The translations under genes were made by a program, and so were the position numbers. Below, piece after piece: positions 46,042 through 58,356 of a stretch of DNA of 64,000 bases. The stretch is from Monocercomonoides exilis (lineage: Eukaryota; Preaxostyla; Oxymonadida; Polymastigidae), in contig LSRY02000018.1 of assembly GCA_001643675.2 (NCBI GenBank), positions 186,001 through 250,000 of the forward strand, in the 5' to 3' direction. Below the pieces are notes generated by a model. That model had not been told where the DNA came from. It searched no databases and worked only from the letters and a program-made list of their open reading frames with translations. Each line of letters starts with the position of its first letter. Position 1 is the first letter of the stretch.

Positions 46042-48489
46042 ATGCTTAAATGGAATAAAGATTTTAGAGCAGGTTAGAAACAATGTTAGTTTTCATTGAT
46101 TTTTGAATTATTTTTTTATTTAATTATTTTGTTTTGCAGATATTGAGCAATATTTGGATTGTGCACGATTCTTTTATGCAGAAACTCAAAGAGCTTTGCC
46201 AAAGAAGCTGATTGAAAAATTGTCAAGTTTTCTTTCTTCCCAATCTCCGAATTGCGAGAAATATCCTTTTAAACTTTTGCGAAGGGCAATCGTGGAATGT
46301 AACAATAAGCAAAAGGAGCTTCAGTTGCTTCTCAATGGATTGGTGTGCGTACTGAAGCACTGCTACAGTTTGACGAAATTTAGACGTGATGATCCTGCAT
46401 TCGAAATTCTTTTAAACCTTGACTTTCCCAAGTTGATTGAGGATATGTTAATATATTTTTTCAATTTGCCGCAGAAATCATTTAACGAAGCTGTTCCTGT
46501 TATTGAGCTTCTGTTTCGTGTTGTTGCATATGGAAGGATTTTCAGCGAAATGAGAGTAGGCGCACAAGAGCAGATTGTTTTATTCAATTTGGACAAAGCA
46601 TTACCGGAAAAGCAAAACGAGGAAAAATTGATACTGGCAGATGAATGTTTGTTCCATTTATTTGCAATGAATTCGGAACCTTGGTCTTATCAGAGATTAT
46701 TGAGTTTGCACAATGAAAATAGTTGCTTTTTTTCTTCTTATTTTACATTTTTTGTTCTTCATATACTTATACAGGTCGAATTTTGTTGGACAACAAAAAA
46801 ATTTTGAAAAAGCGAATATTTCACGTTCTCAAGCAGCATGGCGAAAGCAAAAGCGAAAGACTGAGCTTGTCGGGGTTTTCAAAAGGGATGCTATTGAGGT
46901 TGGTGTTGTGCTTGGACAATGCGATTCGAAAGAAAGACAAAGAAGAACACATTGACCAGGAGCAAGAGGGATATGATGCGTTAGCGCACGACTGGTGTAA
47001 TTGGAGGGTAAAGAAAAGTTTTCTTGACGGGTTGTATGGCTCAAAATCTCCGTACATTGAGGATGAAGAAGCATTTGGAGATGTTGCATTTGATACAGCC
47101 TGTGACGCGCTTTGCTGTTGGCGCGAATGTGTTTGTGGTGATGGAAAAGAGTGCATTTGCATCAGAAATGAAAAAGTGAGAGAGGCAGTGAACATGAAAT
47201 GGGGAAAGGTGTGGCGTGACGTTCATAAAATGATGAAGGACACTGCGATGAAGACGCTCGAACTGTGCTGCTTTGGGAAGAAATATCTCGGAGAGAGAAG
47301 AGACATCGCAGACGAAGAGAGCAAAGTGGAAAACTTGAAAAGGAAGAGACGGTCAAGATTTTTGAATCTTTTTTACAACACCGAGATGATTCGCAGCATT
47401 GTTGTAGTTACGCACATTAATCAAAACCAAGATAATGATGAAAGGGCAATGAAGCTTCTTTTTGCTATAATTCGTACAGGATGTAACGAAGGAAGAAGCA
47501 AAGTGAGGGATATGCTTTCTGGAGTTGTGTCAACCATTTGCGAGCTTCTGATGAGAGGGAAATATAGCAGAGATTACAAATATCGGACATGGCTGTGTTT
47601 TGTAGGGGATATGATACAAACAGCAATCACTCGGCCTTGTTTTAGGTTCATGCAGAAACCGTTGTATGGATTCTTTGGAAGGATTAGCCCTGTATTCTTT
47701 CAAGCGGACATTTCTGCGCTTCGAGATATGCTTGAAGAAGAAGGGTACGGAGACCTGTTGAACGCAATTTCTATTTCGAAGTACCGCACGCAACCGCCAC
47801 TTACAGAGGTCCCATTTTTGTGGTACGAACTGATTAGTAACTTTGTCACACTAACTCGCAGCGAGGCTCTCTCATTGCACAATCGCACTGTTGTGAGGGG
47901 GAGGTATGCGAACGAAGATTTCCTTGGGCAATCAAATTCGTTGTATTTCTATAACAGAAAAATGAAATATGAAGTATTGGATCCTGATTCATCAGCTCAC
48001 AGCGATTCATCTTCATTTTCCGAGTTGGAGATGTCATTTGACGAAAGTGACAGCTCCATCTTTCATGATTGGTATTATTATTTCAATACCCATTCAGAAA
48101 CGATATTGTTCAATGAAGACGAAGAGATCAGATGGGTGCAGGAGCCAGATGGGTCGTGGAAAAAGAAAATGGAAAGGGTGATTCCCTTTTTTGATTGTAA
48201 TTACTCGAGCAGATTTTTCAGTCACAAACGAAAATATCGGGCAAAGCACAAGTGGAGAAGGGTGCAGACGAACAGAATGAGGAAGAGAAACAAAGGAAAA
48301 GTGCTGAAAAAGATGAAGAAGGAAGAAGGATTTCGAGAAATAGGGAAGAAAAGAAAGCAGAGAAGAGACGATGCGAAATATGAGATGAGAACGGAAATGT
48401 GGGAACATGCACTTCATGAGCTTTCAGATGAAGAACACCCAACTGATCCATATGAGTTTTCTGAAGAAGAAGAAGAAGTAGTAGTGTGA
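46042..48489 (+). CDS. Unknown 775-residue protein, three exons
   Basis: Exons 46042-46072, 46140-46721 and 46775-48489, with introns of 67 and 53 nt (GTTAGA...GCAG and GTTGCT...ACAG). Phases fit exactly: 2,328 nt, start MLKWNKDFRADIEQYLDCAR, stop TGA. The first half is Leu-rich and helical, like an ARM/HEAT-type fold (LLRRAIVECNNKQKELQLLL). A Cys-rich patch follows (CDALCCWRECVCGDGKECIC, about 47100-47160), possibly metal-binding. The last 200 residues are an acidic Ser-rich stretch, a very basic stretch (about 48225-48375) and an acidic tail. No family recognised. The basic tail would suit nuclear or nucleic-acid contact, but this is only a guess. Confidence 0.75.
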
Positions 48490-49210
48490 AAAGGAGGAAG
48501 AGAACGAAGATCTTGAGAACAGTTATCAATAAAAACAAAAGCGGATATGCAGAAGAGAGCTTGTGAATGATGCAAAAAGAAATTAACTCATTTATTTTGA
48601 CTGGTTTGATATGTGAAATCAATTGAAGAGCAACGCATTATTTGTATAAAATTTCAACATTGTTAATTATTTCGGGTGTAAAGAGATTAATATTTGCGTA
48701 AGTTATTGTTTACATTTATGAGTCATAGCTGATATTTTGAAGGTTTTTTATTAATATGTTTTTTTCTTTGTTATTTCATTAGTTTTTAATGGAATTCTGA
48801 AAATGATGGAGAAGTTGCTTTATGTTTCTGTGTCTGTTAATTATTTATTGTTTCTCTTTGTTATTCACATATTTTTGTTTATCGTTTTCCATTGGCTTTG
48901 TATGTTAATCATTCGAACATCATGTATTTTGTTCTATTTTTGAAATTTTCCATTATTTTTGCATGAAAAACAGATTGTAATTAATCTTGCATTATCGATT
49001 GATTTTTTTCAAAATTCGGAAAAACAATATGAAAGGTTTTCCGCATTTTGAATTCGTTGTAATGAAAGTTGCGATAACGTTGAAGTGAGTTTTCGTGAGA
49101 ACTTGTTCATTCATGACGAGAAATAAATGTTACAAAACTTTTACTGAAGATCTTTGCTCAATTCAACATGATTATCAACCGAATAATTATTTTATTAATT
49201 AAATAATTAG
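48490..49210. other. Intergenic, AT-rich
   Basis: Nothing seen apart from the poly(A) signal candidate. Confidence 0.5.
48528..48533 (+). terminator. Poly(A) signal candidate AATAAA
   Basis: AATAAA 39 nt after the stop codon of the three-exon gene. Confidence 0.4.
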
Positions 49211-50134
49211 GTGATTATTTTTGAAATCATATTTTTTCATTCAAAAATTCTGGTCCGAGATTTTTGATTGAATATTAACTAAAAAACACTGAGAAGTGAA
49301 AATACTAATTAAAAATATTTTCATCTTCATTTCAGTTTGAACATTTGTTTTTGAAATGGTTTTCATGAATTTTATCAATAAAATACTAAATCTCCATTCA
49401 ATGACAAACAACCTTTGAAAAATCAACATCACGAAAAAAGTTATGTTTTCAATTATTATCACCCACTTTGTTACAGTTAACCTAAAAATGAGTCATATTT
49501 GTTTCTTCATTATTCGATAAATAAATTTCGACTGTTTATTTGAAAAGTTTGAAAAATGATGAACTCTTCAAAAACAACGTAAAAAAAACTTTTTCAGTTT
49601 ATTTTGCACAAATTCATTTCATTTTTTATCTAATAATTGACATTCATCTTTTATTTCATAAAAAAAAAGTGGATTTTTTTGTTTTGAACAAAATATTGAT
49701 TTATGATGCAAAACACAATAAAAAAACAAAATTTTAATAAAATATTGTCAAAATAAAAAAAAAAAATAGTCAACAATGAACCACACTTTTGATAAAAAAG
49801 TTCCTGAATATCGTTTTTAGTTAATATTCTTGACAATAAATCAAAAAGATCTAGGTTTTGATTTAACTATTTTATTTATTGTGTGATAATAATTGAAAAC
49901 ATAACTTTTTTCGTGATGTTGATTTTTCAAAGGTTGTTTGTCATTGAATGGAGATTTAGTATTTTATTGATAAAATTCATGAAAACCATTTCAAAAACAA
50001 ATGTTCAAACTGAAATGAAGATGAAAATATTTTTAATTAGTATTTTCACTTCTCAGTGTTTTTTAGTTAATATTCAATCAAAAATCTCGGACAAGAATTT
50101 TTGAATGAAAAAATATAAGTTCAAAAATAATCAC
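49211..50134. mobile_element. Foldback (long inverted repeat) element, 924 bp
   Basis: Arms 49211-49462 and 49883-50134 (252 bp each) are inverse complements without indels and with very few mismatches (x + y = 99345 throughout). They start GTGATTATTTTTGAA and end in its complement. The 420-bp loop is AT-rich and has no convincing gene. The same 74-codon open frame in both arms is a product of the repeat. Target-site duplications are not obvious. Looks like a MITE or foldback element. Confidence 0.8.
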
Positions 50135-51301
50135 ACAAGTTTCGCTGTAATTTTTGAAAACATAACTTTTTTCGGGGTGTGAACAATTATAAAAATTTTT
50201 TAATTCGAGAAAAGGATTATTATTGAAATGTTTTATTTATTTTATTGAATCAAAAAACATCCTTTGATGTGAAAGAAAGACAGAAATAATTTGTGTTGAA
50301 GTTATTTCTTATCTATATTCATTGATATAAAATCATAATTAAAAATGAAAATTGAAATTTTTCTTAGAAAAAAATTAATTTTAAAAATAATCACACATAT
50401 GGAAATTTTTTGCAAATGATGAAATATTTTTATTTTGTTGAAAAATTCTTATATATTGCATTTTATTATTTGTGATTCGTCGTATCTTAACCTAATACAT
50501 ACAACTTGATTTAATCTATTTGCAAAAGTGTATTGAAGACAACAATGGATTTCATATCAATTAACAAAAGCATTTTGCAATCAAAAACTTTGAATTTTTT
50601 TTATTTGAAAAAATAACTTCAAAATATTCAATTTGATATATTAAAGTTTTAAAATTGTCTAAAAATGCTTTCCGAAGGTATTTTTTTTTTAAAAAGATAA
50701 ATAAACAATTAACATTTTTCAAAATAAATGAATTTGATGTTCAAACAATTATCTCCCATTAAACTTTTGTAATAAAGGTTTAAAATGGGACAGTATTTCG
50801 CTCTTTCTGACTTTTGTTCCACCCATAATGTTACGCCTAATGAATGGAAATAAATAAATAAATATAGAAAAAAATCAATTAATTTATTATAAAGAAAACC
50901 TAAAAAACAAATACAAAAAAAAATGAAATAAAAACCGAAAATGAAAAAAAAGAAAATTTTTTGATCAGAAAAAAAAACTATTCATTATAATGATAAATAT
51001 TAAAGTATATTCACTTGGTTTTGGCATGATGTGAAATTATTCACACATATTTTTTTATCCGGTCCATTTTTTGAAAGTCTCCTGGGAAACTGAATCTGGA
51101 CCCAAGGCCTGCAAATTTTTATCCAAATAATATTTGAAAAAAAATAGGAAGGATTCAGTTTAGTCCTTTAACTGAAAAAAACAGTTATCATTGGATAAGC
51201 AAGACTTCAAAAAATGGACTTTATAAAAAAAAGTAATATATATTTAGAAATCTTCCTCCATTGTGGAGTTGCCGTCTATTGCTGAATTTGAATTAATAAA
51301 A
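50135..51301. other. AT-rich intergenic region
   Basis: No gene. Two partial echoes of the foldback element occur: CATAACTTTTTTCG near 50160 and AAAAATAATCACAC near 50383. They hint at older, degraded copies. Confidence 0.4.
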
Positions 51302-51549
51302 ATATGTCAAAATTTTTTTGAAAAGTTCCTTTTGTTTAATTTTCAAATAAAGAAAAAATTTCATATTTCGATAAAATTTCTGTTTCAACTCACCATATTA
51401 TGCTGTCATGAAGACACAATCTTGACAATGTTATTGTTTTATTTAAAGTGAAGTTTCGTAAGTGGGAACAGAAATTTGATCAAAATATAAAATTTTTTCT
51501 TTATTTGAAAATAAAACAAAAGGAACTTTTCAAAAAAATTTTGACATAT
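51302..51549. repeat. Large hairpin at the 3' end of the DDE-type gene
   Basis: Arms 51302-51386 and 51465-51549 (85 bp, few mismatches) with a 78-bp loop. The right arm contains the last codons and the stop of the minus-strand transposase-like gene. May be a terminal structure of that transposon, or a 3' RNA hairpin. Confidence 0.75.
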
Positions 51550-53541
51550 AAGACAAATTTGAAGAATTATCATGACCTTCAGTGCTATCTAAATTAAAAG
51601 AATTGAAATGTGTATTATTATTTATGGTTTGAAAATGAATAGAGCAATTCTTTGGAGAAATGTTTGTTTCTTGCATACCTAACATACCTGATTCGCTTTC
51701 AATGGAGCAGTTTGAATCTTCACCTTTAAATGAGTCATCAGAAAAAAAAGTATTATTAAATAATGTTGAATCATAGTTAAAAGCTTTCAAATAATTCATT
51801 CTATCCTTTATTGTTTTCTTCACGCTTTTTCCAATACTTTTATCCATTTCAATATTAAAAGAATTTTCGGTCTTTCCATTACCTAAATAAACTTTCCTAT
51901 CCTTTTCGGTTTTTCTTTTTCTTTCTCTATAATTTATTTCTGCATAATTCTGAGAATCAATACTGCTGAGAGGAGAAGACAATATTTTTCCATTTTTCTT
52001 TGTGAAAAATAAAAATTTCTTCATTCCAGAGATGATTAATTCACTCCAGATACTGTCTGCTTCTATTTCATGTCTTTCAGATTTATTAAGATATATCAAA
52101 TTTAATATTTAAATAAAGATTTTGTTTTATTGGACAAAATAATGTTGATCAAATTAAATAAAAAAAAATATAACAAACTTTAAAAAAATATGTTTCGTTT
52201 CATTTTCTCTTTGTCCGTTGGTATTGAAAGACAAATCAGGAGTAATTGTTGGATTATCTTGTTCATTCATTGTTATCTGTGTATCACTATCAGAAATAGA
52301 AATATTATCAATATTAAAATTAATAAAATTATTAACATAATATTTTGAATTGCAATTAGAATCGAAAAAATTAATTAAATCATCAATCGTCAATAAAACA
52401 TTATCATTTAATTTATTATTAATTAAACGAGTTAAATGCCCAAATTCACTATCGCACTCACTTTTCCCGTTGTGCTGTGCGAAAAATGACAAAGAACAAA
52501 TTTTATTGAAAAAAATTGGAGATGAATTAGATAATAAAAAGTGCAATATATGTGAGTTCCTAAAATGGGGACCATTATCACAAAAGAAATGAAAAGAAGA
52601 AACAACATTGAAAACATCGAATTTTAATAATTGCTTGAAAGATTCCAACACAAATCGAAAATCATGAGATAAAATTTCTGAAAAGAAATTAAACCAAAAT
52701 TTTTCAAGTTTTAATAATTTATTAACTTTAAAAACAACAAAACACAAGTGTGAAATTTGTTTTTTTTCATAAAAATTTTTACAAGTTTCGTTTCTTGTAA
52801 TGGGCAAAGCCCAATTCTCTTTGAAGTCCATTATGATGGATACTTCATTTTGTTTCATATTATTTTTCACGTGATAAAAATAATCACGCTGGCATTTTGT
52901 CATTTTTCTATGGTTTTCAATTAATTCTATTTCTTCTTTTTCTTCATCATTTAATTTCTTATTCTTTTTCATTAATTCTTTTTCTTTCTTCTCCAAAAAA
53001 TTCCCTCTCTCACAAATATCACAAAGATCAGTCCTTTTCTTGGCTTTCTTGAAATTCTTGGTTTTTTTACAAAACGTAGAATAAGCCATTTTGATTTCCA
53101 ATTCATTCGTCATTTCAAAATATAAATTCTTTTTTGTTTTTTCAATCAGTCTTTTCTCTGTCGGAGAAAAAACTGTTTCTTTTTTTTTATCTTTTAACAT
53201 TTTCTTTTCGTTTTTCTTTTCAAATTTTGATCGAGAGGAAGTTTTGACGACTTCTTTTCGATCAACATCAACTTCATGTTGATTTTTCAAATTCGCATCA
53301 TTTTCACGAACGGAAGAAATAATGCAAGACTGGGATTCGTTCGAATCGTCGTGCAGATGGTTTTTTTTCACAGCTGAAATAGTAAATACAAAAGAGTTTT
53401 TGATCAAAGTTGGTGAATAAAAAAACAATATTGATTTTATTCCAAATTGTTCAGAAAAATGAAAATGAGCATACGTTTTTTTCGTTTTCTTCCGTTTTCA
53501 CAGCTACAAGAACTGTGGCACAACATCCAGGATTCTGCCAT
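51530..53541 (-). CDS. DDE-type transposase-like protein, spliced and intact
   Basis: Exons 53541-53475, 53373-52179 and 52073-51530, with introns of 101 nt (GTATGC...TTTCAG) and 105 nt (GTTTGT...GAAAG). Phases fit: 1,806 nt, 601 residues from MAESWMLCHSSC. The middle exon has a basic N-terminal part, a Cys pair (TDLCDICERG), and then three acidic landmarks: IIMDFKENWALP, FFCDNGPHFRNS and FAQHNGKSECDSEFGHL. This spacing and the DNGPHF / HGKxxCD pattern resemble an unclassified group of eukaryotic DDE transposases with RNase-H-like folds. I cannot name the superfamily. The frame is intact, so the element may be recently active. Further exon-like pieces upstream at 53593-53814 and about 54005-54120 may extend the N terminus. 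A domesticated gene is the alternative. Confidence 0.6.
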
Positions 53542-53592
53542 ATTAAATTGGCTTGCTTTATTTGATTTCAGAAAAAAACAAGAAAACTATCG

Positions 53593-53814
53593 TTAACGAA
53601 AAAATAGAAAAGACAAACATTTCAAATTGGAGCAATTATCCTTTTTTTGTTTTTTTGAAGAAACTGTTTTTTCCGCTAAAAAATCTTTCCAAGCTTTTTG
53701 GGAGTAATAGAATTCACTTTTTGTAACATTCCAATCACTCTTCTCCAGTTTTCCCATGGGGAAAATGTTTGACACACAACCGAGAACCAAAACCCTTTCA
53801 TGCCTATTCAGCAC
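53593..53814 (-). CDS. Possible upstream exon of the DDE-type gene
   Basis: Minus-strand open stretch rich in Lys and aromatic residues (KSEFYYSQKAWKDFLAEKT). No ATG at its start. Reads like transposase N-terminal sequence. Splice sites not resolved. Confidence 0.3.
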   Translation of the reverse strand: MLNRHERVLVLGCVSNIFPMGKLEKSDWNVTKSEFYYSQKAWKDFLAEKTVSSKKQKKDNCSNLKCLSFLFFR

Positions 53815-53989
53815 AGAAAGTACATGCGAAAGATTTTCTAGAAGTTTGTTTATTTTTGCTTTTTAATAACATCAGAAACATTAATAAATCCAGATTAACA
53901 AAGAAGTTATTTTGCAATTATTATTAAACAATTTGAATTAGTGTTCATACTATTGTAATTGCTTTCAATTACTTCCCGAAAGGATTTTC

Positions 53990-54120
53990 CAGGTTTGCTA
54001 TGATGGATGAAGTGAATTTAGCATCCTTCCGGGTCCTCCGAATCCATGTCGTTCAAAGCTTTTGACAGCTGTGCGGCATGCCTGCTTTTTGTTGAGCGAG
54101 GCCTGTCGGAATACACGTTT
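53990..54120 (-). CDS. Possible 5'-most exon of the DDE-type gene
   Basis: Notably less AT-rich than its surroundings. The minus strand reads KKQACRTAVKSFERHGFGGPGR, a basic Cys-containing peptide of the sort found at transposase N termini. Not joined to a confirmed splice site. Confidence 0.25.
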
Positions 54121-56471
54121 TTTTTATTAGTATTTATCATGTATTTATAATGGTATATTTCAAATTAAATAATATTCAAATGTATTATCTTGAAATATTC
54201 TAAAATTTTTGAGAGAGTGAACACAATGGAAAACAAATGAAATGCAAAGAATAACTGGGTTAGAAATACTCTATATAACGAAAGTCACATATTTCACACT
54301 GAGAGGCAGAGCATTTATCAGAATTAAACAGTGATTGTTATGTTATCATTTTTGATGAATAATCTCATTCAACACAGCCTTTGAAAGATAATTATGCAAA
54401 CAATATTCAACAGCAATCCACCATTTTTATTATCCCATTCTATCACTTCACAAAAATCTCCTTTTGCATTGTTATTTTCAACCTTCTTTTTTTTCTTATC
54501 GATGTCTTTTGAACCATCAAACACTCACTCATGCATAGTTACAAACAACAAGGAACAATTCTAATAGAAGATCTTCAATCGAAAAGAATGATAAATTAAC
54601 AATAAGCTATTAAAATTTAAACATCCATCAATAACAGATTGAATCTTCAAAAAAATATTGTCTTTGTTTCAAAACATTGATGATAAGAATCTTTATCAAT
54701 TATCAACAGATATAATTGGACAAACACACAACAAAACATGTTAATTTCATAGTTCCTCATGGATAACAGATTCGAATGATCATTTGACCTGGATAAGTCT
54801 GTTGAAATCTTGATAGATATCATTCAGTGGTATTTTTCTGAAAAATAATTGACCAATGAATAAAGAAAAATTGATTATGAAAAAATTTCTATCGGAGAAA
54901 ATCAAACACACAGACCAGTTATTGAGTTGCTTTAATGAACGACTGTTTATAAGTGCTTTCTTTTTTTTTTGCAACATTGATTAAAGGAGTGAGAATTGAT
55001 TCAAACAATTTTGGACTCCAACAATCATTACTCATTTGTCTTTGTGTTCGAATAATGCTTGCAATGTTAATAAACATGATTGTGGATTTTCAAAGAAAGA
55101 TTGAGCCCGTCCAAATATATCTTCAGAAAATGTTTCATTACACTATTTGAGTATCTCTTTATTATTTTTATACAGAAGCTTCATAAATAGCTTTTGCTTC
55201 ATTTTCAGCTGTCGAAAAAAATATCCAAGTGAACTTTAAATGAGAGTTACAGAGGAGAGGTGACTTTCACAGTATTCATTATTAACTTTCTTTATCAAGT
55301 GAAATTTAAATTGCCGAGGAAACCAAAAATCTTGATATGTCCGAAAGAAGCATTAAAATAATTTGTGAAGTGAGAGCTTCAAGAAGTATCTGAATCTCCG
55401 TCTTTTCTGTTGAAGGTGGCCTTTGCTGTTTTTTCCTTATGAAAAAAAATCATATCTTCAGAATACAAGTTATAAAACAATCAGAGCATTGAGTATTGAT
55501 TTTCTGTATCTCTGCAAGTTTGCTATCCATGAACAAGTTCATTTCTTTTGTCAATCAAAGTTAATTCTCAGAAGAAATTTTATTTAATTGTCCATAAACT
55601 TAAGAAGCATCTGTCAAAACATTCTCAACAAACATCCTATAATCGACAATTAATAATTTTCTTGTGATAATGAAATGTTCTTGTTTTCTGTCTCCATCTT
55701 TTTTATATCAAGTCAAAATTTTAAAAGCACATGATCGTTTTTCTATTTTCGTTATTTTTTTGATGTTATATAATGAATAAATAAAAACATGATAGAAAAT
55801 GTTATAAGTGAGCTCTTGACTTTTTTGTTTCTTTTTCTTTTTGTTTGAATATCAATCAAAATGACTTTTTAACTATTGAACAAATAAAAAGATATAGAAC
55901 AGTTTATAATGCTTGTTAGATGTGAGTTATGTAAAAAACCTAGTCAACAAAAAGCAATTGTTGGGATAAGTTTGTAAAAGGAAAATGAAAACAGAAATAA
56001 ACACAAACGTTCTCAGCTGCGCGATACAAAAACAACTATGAAAAATACTTGGAAAATGGATTCAACATGAAAGACAGACGTTGTGACTGTTTCATTCAAT
56101 GAAAATAACACATCTCTATATTCAATTTATTTGTCAGTTTCTATAATATGCAGTTTCCTTCAATTGCAGACAAATAAAGTTTAAACTTCAATTGCTTCCT
56201 AGGTGATGGTTCAACATGTCTTTTCTGTATATTCGTATTTCTGCATTAACAAATTGACACTTTTCATTTTCTTTGAAAGTTTATTTCAGCTATATCCTTG
56301 AATATTGAATTCTTTTATTAACTGACGATCAAAAAAATATAATGGATGCATGTTCAAAAAATAGAATTCATTAAAATGACATACACATCAATTAATGAAA
56401 GTTGTTCGTGTATGGAACAAATCGATGTTTTTTTCACAAAATTAAAAATTATGCCCCAAATATGAAGTGGA
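54121..56471. other. 2.3-kb AT-rich region without a gene
   Basis: Open stretches are short (65 codons or fewer) and have no coding character. No repeats or RNA genes recognised. Confidence 0.5.
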
Positions 56472-56623
56472 TTACTTTTGGTCCATCTGTGAACAAACAA
56501 AGAAACGCAAAATGTCATTCACCGAAATAATGCCTGCATCATTTAAGTTAAAAAATAATAATATAACAAAATTATGCAATAAATGAATAAATGAATGAAT
56601 GAATGAATGAATGAATGAATGAA

Positions 56624-56694
<71 letters not shown>

Positions 56695-58317
56695 ATTTAT
56701 CAATTTTTTAAAATCCTTTCACAAAACAATATATTCTTCTCTTTCATTTTGATTTTTCATTTTTCATTTTTTCTTTCACTTTCTTCTCCTTCCCTTCATT
56801 CCCACAACAATCAAAAAAACCATACCATCAAGGCGATTCTGGCTGTCAACCACAATCAATCTGTGGATGTTGTGCTTTGCCAGCTTTCCCAGAACAGACT
56901 TCAGAGGCTCATCCCTTGAGCAGCAGTGCACAACAGAGCAGAGCTCCGCACAGGCAGAAGGAGAGGAAGAAGGAGAAGAGGAAGGAGAAGGAGAAGGAGA
57001 AGGAGAAGGAGATGAAGAAAGAGAAGAAGAAGAACAAGAGGAAATGGAAGAGGAAGAAGAAGAAGGAGCAGGAGAGGAAGAAGAAGAGGAAGATGCAATT
57101 GAGAGAACAGAAGGAGACACTGAGTTGTTGAGAATGGAGGGAGAAGAAGAGGAAGAAGAGGAAGAAGAAGAGGAAGAAGATTGCGTTGGAGGAGGAGAAG
57201 AGGGAGGAGAGCCATACCATGAAGACAGAGTGAGTGAAAAAGTTGGTTGTGAAGAGGAAGAAGGAGGAGAAATAGAAGAAGGAAATGAAGAAGAAGAAGA
57301 AGAAGATGATGATGATGTTGAAGGAGAAGAAGACGATGAAGGGCAAGTCATTGATGAAGCAATTGGCACAAAGTTCACGCTGATTGCTTCACTTGCAACT
57401 GGAGAAGAAGCATTCAGTTTGTCAGCAGATGATTGAGAAGATGAAGTGTTGTCTTGAATGTGTTGTGTTTCTGTTTGAGAAGCTGAGGAAGAAAAGTCAG
57501 AGAGAAGTGATTCGTTGTTTGTGGGGATGGAGGAGGAAGAATTAGGGTGAGATGGAGAAAGGGAAGAAATAGGAGAAATGGGAGAAGAAGAAGAAGATGT
57601 TGAAGAAGATGTTGAAGAAGAAGAAGAGGAGGAGGAGGAAGAGGAAGATTGAAACGAAGAAGAAATAGATTGAAAAGCTGCTGATGCTTCTCCTTCTGAA
57701 GCACTGAATGATTTCTCTTTTGTTTCTGATGAAATTTCTGGCTGTTGCTTTTTCGGCTTTTCAGGAGGTACATCAGAAGAAGAAACGAGCAAAAATTGTT
57801 GAGAATCAGAAGGAGGAGATGAAATGAATGAGAAAGTTTTTGAGATGGAAGAAGAAATTGAAGGGGAAGGAGAAAGAGAAGGAGAAAGAGAAGGAGAAAG
57901 AGAAGGAGAAAGAGAAGGAGAAGGAAGAGAAACTGAGGTGGATGCGGATGCGGATGTGGTGGTGGTGGTGGAGGTGGAGGGAGAATCAGAAGGATTAGAA
58001 GAAGTGATAGAAGGAGAAGGAGAAGGAGAAGAAGATGATGAAGTGGAAGAAGAAAGATTGGAAGATGAAGAAGAATTAGAAGAATTGGTAGGATTTGAAG
58101 GATTATTTGAAGAAGAGCGAAGTGAAAATGTATTTGAGACTTGAGAGACTGCAGATGCAAAAGGAACAGGAGATGAAATGGAGAGAGAAGATTTCTGGAT
58201 GGCTGCTTTGTGAAGACGACGGCGTTCGCTCTGAAAATAAAATAAAATAAAATAAAGAATAATACAGATGAAGAGATGAATAGATGAATGAATAAAAGAA
58301 CGAAATGAAATGTGAAA

Positions 58318-58356
<39 letters not shown>

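Noticed and set aside
49241-50104. Two identical 73-codon ORFs in divergent orientation
   Set aside because: They are a direct result of the foldback arms. The peptide is hydrophobic AT-rich noise with no recognisable domain.
56867-58144. Glu-rich plus-strand ORFs opposite AMPK gamma exon 6
   Set aside because: Antisense shadows of Ser/Pro microsatellite codons. The minus frame is phased with the CBS exons on both sides.
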